NCBI GenBank assembly: GCA_002449555.1
Contig: DJXA01000220.1
Location: forward strand, 1-10,798
Length of the DNA: 10,798 bases
Direction: 5' to 3'
From: Atopobiaceae bacterium UBA7016
Lineage (GTDB): Bacteria > Actinomycetota > Coriobacteriia > Coriobacteriales > Atopobiaceae
Part shown: piece after piece, positions 6,566-10,798 of the stretch
Position numbering within the stretch: position 1 is the first letter of the stretch
How the letters are laid out: each line of letters opens with the position of its first letter
The notes under the pieces: model-generated
The model's input: the letters and a program-made list of their open reading frames with translations, nothing else
Told to the model about the DNA's origin: nothing
Databases searched by the model: none
Position numbers and translations under genes: made by a program

Positions 6566-7811
6566 GGGCGCTCACCTGCGCTTTATTGGCATCGGAGTCC
6601 TCCGTAACCAAAGCGTGGACGCGCGGGAAGAGCCGCACGCTGCGCTCCAGCGTGCCCGTCATCTGCGCAATGGCGATGCCGTAGTTGGTGAAGGGCACAC
6701 CCTGCCGCTCGGCCTGATGCATGCGTTCCGTCACGTCGCGTTCGGTAATCATGCAGCCGCCGCAATGCACCACGAGCGCATAGGGCGAGAGGTCCTCAGG
6801 AAACTCCCGGCCCGAGCAGGTCTCAATCCGCAGGTCAGCGCCCGTATGGGCGCGCAGCCACCGCGGAATCTTGACGGTGCCGATATCGTTGCACTGCCGG
6901 TGGTGTGTGCAGCCCTCAGCCATCAGCACGCAGTCGCCGTCACGCAGCGTCTCTACCGCGGCAACGCCCGCCGCAGCCGTACGCAAAAAGCCCTTGTAGC
7001 GGGCCATAAGGATGGAAAACGACGTCAGGGGAATGCCCTCGGGTACGATATCGCGCACCACCGCAAAGGCCTGACTGTCGGTAACCACGAGCACGGCCGG
7101 ACGAGCCAGCCCCGCAAGCGCCTGCGCCAGTTCGGTCTCGCGGCAGACCACGGGAATAGCTCCAGCGTCAAGCGCATCGCGAATGGCCATCTGCTGCGGA
7201 AGGATGAGGCGGCCCTTGGGCGCGGACTCGTCAATGGGGCAGACGAGCACCACGTAGTCGTTGGGCTGCACGAGGTCTGCGAGCAAGCGTCGCTCTGGGT
7301 CCTTTTCAGGCGCCAAGCGGCCGATCTGCTCCTTCAGCTCCCAGATACCCGCCCCGGTGAGGGCGCTTACCCAGAGGTGGCCAGCCTCGTCCGGCGTGCC
7401 AGGCGCGGCCCCGTCCACCAGGTCCGCCTTGTTGAAGGCAACCACATACGGAATTGCACGTGCTTTGAAGAGCTCAACCAGGGAGCGGTCCGTGTCAGAC
7501 ATGCCACGTGCGCCGTCAACCACCAGCACTGCCACATCCGCGCGGCCCAGGATCTGCTTGGTGCGCCGCACGCGCTTCTCGCCCAAGAGACCCTCGTCAT
7601 CAAAGCCTGGGGTGTCGATGACCACCACAGGCCCCAGGGGCAACAGCTCCATAGACTTCTGGACGGGATCGGTGGTAGTGCCCGCGTAGTCAGAGACCAC
7701 CGACAGGTCCTGCCCCGTCACGGCGTTGACCACGCTCGACTTGCCGGCGTTGCGGCACCCAAAGAACGCGATATGCACCCTCTCTGCGGAGGGCAGGTCG
7801 GTTAGGCCCAT
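6558..7811 (-). CDS. hydF: [FeFe] hydrogenase H-cluster maturation GTPase HydF
   Basis: HydF is the GTPase scaffold that receives the 2Fe precursor and delivers it to apo-hydrogenase. The 417-residue protein has a P-loop GCRNAGKS at 18-25, DTPG at 66-69 and NKAD at 127-130, followed by the dimerisation and cluster-binding domains. The cluster-site pattern CXH...CXXC is present as Cys301, His303, Cys350 and Cys353 (EGCTHH, HCGGC). I place the start at the ATG 7811, where AGGAG lies 7 bases upstream. A TTG at 7838 in frame would add nine residues but would place that ribosome binding site inside the coding region. It is the first gene of a hydF-hydE unit and is divergent from the nitrogenase-like operon 251 bases away. 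All catalytic motifs are intact. Confidence 0.95.
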   Translation of the reverse strand: MGLTDLPSAERVHIAFFGCRNAGKSSVVNAVTGQDLSVVSDYAGTTTDPVQKSMELLPLGPVVVIDTPGFDDEGLLGEKRVRRTKQILGRADVAVLVVDGARGMSDTDRSLVELFKARAIPYVVAFNKADLVDGAAPGTPDEAGHLWVSALTGAGIWELKEQIGRLAPEKDPERRLLADLVQPNDYVVLVCPIDESAPKGRLILPQQMAIRDALDAGAIPVVCRETELAQALAGLARPAVLVVTDSQAFAVVRDIVPEGIPLTSFSILMARYKGFLRTAAAGVAAVETLRDGDCVLMAEGCTHHRQCNDIGTVKIPRWLRAHTGADLRIETCSGREFPEDLSPYALVVHCGGCMITERDVTERMHQAERQGVPFTNYGIAIAQMTGTLERSVRLFPRVHALVTEDSDANKAQVSARG

Positions 7812-7820
7812 GGCCTTGCT

Positions 7821-7851
7821 CCTCTCGGTCGGAATCAACCTCTCGGTCGGA
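7821..7851. repeat. Two 13-bp direct repeats in the hydF leader
   Basis: CCTCTCGGTCGGA occurs at 7821-7833 and again at 7839-7851 with no mismatch, a period of 18 bases. On the minus strand each copy ends in GAGAGG, and the downstream copy contributes to the hydF Shine-Dalgarno. It could be a small tandem duplication of the ribosome-binding region or two sites for a regulator. Nothing more can be said from one copy pair. Confidence 0.6.
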
Positions 7852-7861
7852 TGGAGGATAT

Positions 7862-7867
7862 GGTATA
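7862..7867 (-). promoter_or_regulatory. Weak candidate -10 box for hydF-hydE
   Basis: On the minus strand this reads TATACC, 50 bases upstream of the hydF ATG. No good -35 box is visible at normal spacing; CCGACA lies at 19 bases. The region immediately upstream is the large inverted repeat at 7895-7969. This is a tentative call. Confidence 0.25.
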
Positions 7868-7894
7868 CGAAGTTGCCTCACTTCGGTGTCGGCA

Positions 7895-7969
7895 GGTGCG
7901 CCCCCGCGTCCCCGGCCCGGACAATCAGGACGGAGGCTTCTGTCCGGGCCGGGGACGCGGGGGCGCACC
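7895..7969. repeat. Perfect 29-bp inverted repeat with 17-base loop between hydF and the nifH-like gene
   Basis: Bases 7895-7923 and 7941-7969 are exact reverse complements over all 29 positions, separated by a 17-base loop (7924-7940). The arms are extremely GC-rich and begin GGTGCGCCCCCGCG. Transcribed from either side this would form a very stable hairpin. It lies in a divergent intergenic region, so it does not terminate either neighbouring gene, and no U-tract follows on either strand. The best nifH-like promoter lies downstream of it, so it should not be in that mRNA. Part of the loop and one arm recur at 46-76, which points to a REP- or MITE-like dispersed element. Whether it influences the flanking promoters is unknown. 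Confidence 0.85.
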
Positions 7970-7997
7970 CAACGTACACACATCGCCATCGCCTTCA

Positions 7998-8006
7998 TGC
8001 TACGAT
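7998..8006 (+). promoter_or_regulatory. Extended -10 promoter for the nitrogenase-like operon
   Basis: TGCTACGAT is an extended -10 element (TGN followed by TACGAT, one mismatch from TATAAT). It lies about 57 bases upstream of the GTG start at 8063. The -35 region at 17-base spacing (around 7978-7983) has no good match, which is tolerated by extended -10 promoters. It sits 28 bases to the right of the large inverted repeat. Confidence 0.45.
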
Positions 8007-8062
8007 GGGTATCCCGTTCTGACCGCAAGGGTACGCCCGAGCAGGAAGTCCAAGGAGCTAAC

Positions 8063-8818
8063 GTGCTTAAGATTGCCGTTTACGGTAAGGGTGGCATCGG
8101 CAAGTCCACCATCACCAGCAACCTCGCCGCAGCCTTTGCCACGCAGGGCAGGCGCGTCATCCAGATTGGGTGCGACCCCAAGGCCGACTCAACCATCAAT
8201 CTGCTGGGCGGCGAGCCTCTCAAGCCCATCATGAACCTCTTGCGCGAAAGCGACCAAGACCCCGAGCGCATCGACGAAATCGCACGCGAGGGCTTTGGCG
8301 GCGTGCTCTGCATTGAGACCGGCGGCCCCACGCCCGGCCTGGGCTGCGCCGGCCGCGGCATCATCGCCACCTTCAACCTGCTGGAAGACCTACGCCTCTT
8401 TGAGACGTGGAAGCCCGACGTGGTGCTCTACGACGTACTGGGCGACGTGGTCTGCGGCGGCTTTGCCGCGCCGATCCGCGAGGGCTACGCCGAGAAGGTG
8501 CTCATCGTCACCTCGGGCGAGAAGATGGCCCTGTACGCCGCCAACAACATCAACACGGCGGTTGAGAACTTCGAGGACCGCGGGTACGCCCGCGTGGCCG
8601 GCATTATCTGCAACCACCGCGACGTAGAGCGCGAGATCGAGAAGGTCCAGGCCTTTGCCGACGAGCACAACCTGCCCGTGGTGGCCGAGATCCCACGCTC
8701 TGCCGACATCATCCGCTTTGAGGAAGAGGGCAAGACCGTCATCGAGGGCGACCCGACGCTCCCCGTGAGCCAGCGCTTCCTTGACCTTGCCGCCAGGCTC
8801 TGGAACAACGAGGTGTAG
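8063..8818 (+). CDS. NifH-like iron protein of a nitrogenase-like reductase
   Basis: This 251-residue P-loop ATPase belongs to the NifH/BchL/CfbC superfamily, homodimeric [4Fe-4S] proteins that pass low-potential electrons to a component 1 partner on ATP hydrolysis. Walker A is GKGGIGKST at 8-16 and the switch-like DPKAD is at 38-42. The two cluster cysteines are Cys95 (GLGCAGRG) and Cys131 (DVVCGGFA), equal in context to Cys97 and Cys132 of Azotobacter NifH. It is shorter than classical NifH, which is about 290 residues. The start is the GTG at 8063, with AAGGAG 5 bases upstream. The frame stays open 59 codons further upstream, but that stretch runs through the large inverted repeat and the promoter and is not family sequence. 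The NifD-like gene begins 2 bases after its stop, so they form one operon. Enzyme type is firm; the electron acceptor's substrate is unknown, and N2 is unlikely. Confidence 0.92.
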   Translation: MLKIAVYGKGGIGKSTITSNLAAAFATQGRRVIQIGCDPKADSTINLLGGEPLKPIMNLLRESDQDPERIDEIAREGFGGVLCIETGGPTPGLGCAGRGIIATFNLLEDLRLFETWKPDVVLYDVLGDVVCGGFAAPIREGYAEKVLIVTSGEKMALYAANNINTAVENFEDRGYARVAGIICNHRDVEREIEKVQAFADEHNLPVVAEIPRSADIIRFEEEGKTVIEGDPTLPVSQRFLDLAARLWNNEV

Positions 8819-8820
8819 CC

Positions 8821-10107
8821 ATGGAGCGTGTCGCCCGTTCGTTTACGGCGGCAGAGCTCGTGCAGCGCGGGATTGACAACCTTCCCGACGAGCTGGTCTC
8901 TGGCCGCCACCTCATCTATAGCTCCCCCGCCACGCTGGCCTTCAACTCGCCCGGCGCCGAGGGCTTTGGCGTGAAGCGCGCCGGCCTCGCGATCCCGGGC
9001 TCTGTCATGCTGGTGGTTGCCCCTGGCTGCTGTGGGCGCAACACCTCGCTTATCAGCACGATTCCTGGCTATGAGGGCCGCTTCTTCTATCTCACCATGG
9101 ACGAGACCGACATCGTCACGGGCCGCCACCTCTCGCGCATCCCTCAGGCTGTGGAGGAGTGCGTGGCCTGCCTGCCCGTGCGCCCGTCGGTCTTCATGAT
9201 CTGCATCACCTGCGTGGACGCCCTGCTGGGCACCGACATAGAGCGCGTCTGCCGCCGCGCCGAGGAGCGCGTGGGGCTGCCCGTGCGCCCCTGCTATATG
9301 TACGCGCTCACCCGCGAGGGACGCCGCCCGCCCATGGTGCACGTGCGCCAGAGCCTGTACTCCCTGCTTGAGCCGCTGCCCAAGCGTCCTACCTCGGTCA
9401 ACGTGCTGGGGTTCTTTGCCCCGCTGGAAGACGAGTGCGAACTGTACCGCTACCTGCGCGTCATTGGCGTCCGTGCGGTGCGCGAGGTGTCGCGCTGCGC
9501 AGACTTTGACGAGTTTTTGCGCATGGCTGAGGCTAACTTCAACCTGGTGCTTCATCCCGAGGCTCGTTTTGCCGCGGCCGATCTGGAAGAGCGCCTGCAG
9601 ATTCCTTCCATCGAGCTCACGCGGCTGTACCAGCTTGACCGCATCCGCCGACAGTACCAGGCGTTTGGCCAAGTGCTGGGCGTCACGTTTGACGACGAGG
9701 CGGATTACGCCGCTGCGGCAGCAGCCGTGCAGGCCTTTGCCGCGGCGCATGAGCACGCCTCGTTTGCCATCGGCGAGTGCCTGAACGGCGACCCGTTTGA
9801 GCTCGCACTGGCCCTCACACGCTACGGATTTGCGGTCCGCGAGGTGTTTGGCACGCTGACCGGGGAGAACTTTGTCTTCCTGCGCCGCCTGGCAGAGCTT
9901 GCGCCTGACGTGCGCGTGTACTCCAACATGGAGCCCACCATGATCCACTACGACGCGAGCGCCTGCCCCGTTGACTTTGCGCTAGGGAAGGACGCCCGCT
10001 GGTACCACCCCGAGGCCGCCGGGCTTGACTGGAACGCTGACGTGCAGCCCTTTGGCTATGCGGGAGTCAAGCACCTTTTTGAGGCATTAAGCGAGGTTGG
10101 CGCATGA
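8821..10107 (+). CDS. NifD-like component 1 subunit of a nitrogenase-like reductase
   Basis: This 428-residue protein is a nitrogenase component 1-type oxidoreductase subunit. Two typical cluster-loop motifs are visible: PGCCGRNTS, with Cys71 matching NifD Cys88, and ITCVDALLGTDI, with Cys131 matching NifD Cys154. The first P-cluster cysteine of NifD (Cys62) has no equivalent; the aligned region reads NSPGAEG near residues 42-48. By hand alignment the FeMo-cofactor ligand Cys275 is replaced by His245 (NLVLHPE) and His442 falls at Leu402. Extra cysteines at 70, 114, 117 and 128 could supply alternative ligands. I infer that it binds a simpler [4Fe-4S] cluster and works on a substrate other than N2, like BchN, CfbD or the methylthio-alkane reductase subunits. 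The ATG lies 2 bases after the nifH-like stop with GAGGTG as Shine-Dalgarno, and it overlaps the next gene by ATGA. Confidence 0.85.
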   Translation: MERVARSFTAAELVQRGIDNLPDELVSGRHLIYSSPATLAFNSPGAEGFGVKRAGLAIPGSVMLVVAPGCCGRNTSLISTIPGYEGRFFYLTMDETDIVTGRHLSRIPQAVEECVACLPVRPSVFMICITCVDALLGTDIERVCRRAEERVGLPVRPCYMYALTREGRRPPMVHVRQSLYSLLEPLPKRPTSVNVLGFFAPLEDECELYRYLRVIGVRAVREVSRCADFDEFLRMAEANFNLVLHPEARFAAADLEERLQIPSIELTRLYQLDRIRRQYQAFGQVLGVTFDDEADYAAAAAAVQAFAAAHEHASFAIGECLNGDPFELALALTRYGFAVREVFGTLTGENFVFLRRLAELAPDVRVYSNMEPTMIHYDASACPVDFALGKDARWYHPEAAGLDWNADVQPFGYAGVKHLFEALSEVGA

Positions 10108-10798
10108 GAGGCCTTCGCAAGTACCTGACGCCCTTCGCGCCCGACCAGTCTGGCGCGGTTTCCGTGCTGTTTGAGCTGGGCGGCATTGTGGTCATCTGCG
10201 ACGCGGGCGGCTGCACGGGCAACGTCTGTGGCTTTGACGAGCCGCGTTGGCACGACACGCGCAGCGCCGTCTTTAGCGCGGGACTACGCGACATGGACGC
10301 CATCTTGGGCCGCGACGACAAGCTCCTGGCCGAGCTCGCCGACGCCGCAACCAAGGTCGAAGCACGCTTTGCCGCCATCGTGGGTACCCCTGTGCCCGCC
10401 GTCATCGGCACCGACTACCGCGCGCTCGCCCGCATGGCGCGGCGCGCATGCGACCTACCCATCATTACCGTGGACACCTCGGGCACGCGCCTCTACGACG
10501 ACGGCGCGCGCAAGGCGTACCGCGCGCTGTTTGACCGCTTTGCCACGGAGGCCTACCCCATTGAGCAGGGGCGCATTGGCGTTTTGGGTGCCAACCCGCT
10601 GGATTTGAGCTGCACGAGCGCGGACGGCATCCGCGCTGCGCTTCCCGGCGCCGTGTGCTATGGCATGGAGTCTTCGCTTGATGACGTGATCCGTGCGTCC
10701 AGCGTGGAGCGCAACGTAGTGGTGGCTCCCTCGGGCTTGGCCGCGGCCAAGCTGCTGGAGGAGCGCTTTGGCACGCCGTACGAGCTGACGGACCCCCG
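10104..10798 (+). CDS. NifK/NifE-like component 1 subunit, partial at window end
   Basis: The reading frame is open from the ATG at 10104 to the window end, giving 231 residues and no stop. It is a second nitrogenase component 1-type subunit. The motif CDAGGCTGNVCGFDEPRW places Cys37 opposite NifK Cys95, followed by the family's EPRW context. The later loop VGTPVPAVIGTDY at 93-105 has the family's IGTD signature, but the cluster cysteine (NifK Cys153) is Pro96. The first cysteine position (NifK Cys70) falls at about Pro13-Asp14. Cys32 and Cys42 flank Cys37 and may compensate. Residues about 157-209 form the second Rossmann-like domain (RIGVLGANPLDL, then ERNVVVAPSG). The start overlaps the NifD-like stop as ATGA, as expected for a stoichiometric partner. 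The missing C-terminus prevents deciding between a K-like, E-like or scaffold role. Confidence 0.8.
   Translation, partial: MRGLRKYLTPFAPDQSGAVSVLFELGGIVVICDAGGCTGNVCGFDEPRWHDTRSAVFSAGLRDMDAILGRDDKLLAELADAATKVEARFAAIVGTPVPAVIGTDYRALARMARRACDLPIITVDTSGTRLYDDGARKAYRALFDRFATEAYPIEQGRIGVLGANPLDLSCTSADGIRAALPGAVCYGMESSLDDVIRASSVERNVVVAPSGLAAAKLLEERFGTPYELTDP

Noticed and set aside
6474..7805. Open frame of 443 codons on the plus strand opposite hydE and hydF
   Set aside because: Low-complexity Arg/His-rich product with no family signature, fully antisense to hydF and hydE, which carry complete catalytic motifs.
7895..7969. Intrinsic transcription terminator
   Set aside because: It lies between divergent genes with nothing ending there, and neither side has a run of T.
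7886..8062. In-frame N-terminal extension of the nifH-like gene
   Set aside because: The extra residues are encoded by the inverted repeat and promoter region and do not resemble NifH. The GTG at 8063 has an ideal Shine-Dalgarno and starts the conserved MLKIAVYGKGG.
8485..9948. Long open frame (487 codons) on the minus strand across the nifH-like and nifD-like genes
   Set aside because: It is a shadow of GC-rich coding sequence. The product is rich in His, Arg and Ala with no recognisable fold, and the opposite strand encodes clear family members with intact motifs.
8063..10798. True dinitrogen-fixing nitrogenase
   Set aside because: The cofactor ligands and several P-cluster cysteines are missing by alignment, and no nifB, nifE/N pair or nif accessory gene is seen.
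1..10798. CRISPR array, tRNA, rRNA or insertion sequence
   Set aside because: No regularly spaced repeats, tRNA cloverleaf, rRNA segment or transposase reading frame could be recognised on either strand.

Overview
The window is GC-rich, densely packed bacterial DNA. The gene content is strictly anaerobic: H-cluster maturases for [FeFe] hydrogenase, a nitrogenase-like reductase, and a GlpA-type oxidoreductase with a BFD-like [2Fe-2S] tail. Together with the high GC, this fits an anaerobic actinobacterium of the Coriobacteriia (Olsenella/Atopobium-like). That assignment is an inference from gene content and base composition; the window has no rRNA or other taxonomic marker.

Layout. (1) 103-5066, minus strand: a tight five-gene operon. 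In transcription order it encodes a degenerate class II aldolase-like protein, a complete zinc-dependent class II aldolase, an FAD/NAD(P) oxidoreductase, an APH-fold kinase, and a GlpA-like FAD oxidoreductase with a C-terminal [2Fe-2S] domain and a BON-like N-terminal extension. Three of the four junctions overlap and the fourth has a 12-base gap. (2) 5067-5245: divergent intergenic region with a perfect 12-bp inverted repeat. (3) 5246-5503, plus strand: a TM1266-family small protein, the putative regulator that accompanies iron-only hydrogenase systems. (4) 5516-7811, minus strand: hydF then hydE, overlapping by 8 bp and converging on the TM1266 gene. hydG and the hydrogenase itself are not in the window. 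(5) 7812-8062: divergent intergenic region dominated by a perfect 29-bp inverted repeat with a 17-base loop. A diverged half copy of it lies at the far left edge, 46-76. (6) 8063 to the window end, plus strand: a nitrogenase-like operon of a NifH-type iron protein, a NifD-like component 1 subunit and a NifK/NifE-like subunit cut by the window end.

How the parts may work together. The first operon looks like a pathway that phosphorylates a small sugar or polyol, splits it by aldol cleavage to a triose phosphate such as DHAP plus an aldehyde, and exchanges electrons through GlpA/GlpB-type flavoproteins. hydE, hydF and the TM1266 gene serve [FeFe]-hydrogenase assembly or control. The iron protein keeps every expected catalytic feature. 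The two component 1 subunits lack recognisable FeMo-cofactor ligands and several of the usual P-cluster cysteines by hand alignment. The complex is therefore best read as a nitrogenase-like reductase of unknown substrate and not as nitrogenase. It is the strongest candidate here for an undescribed system.
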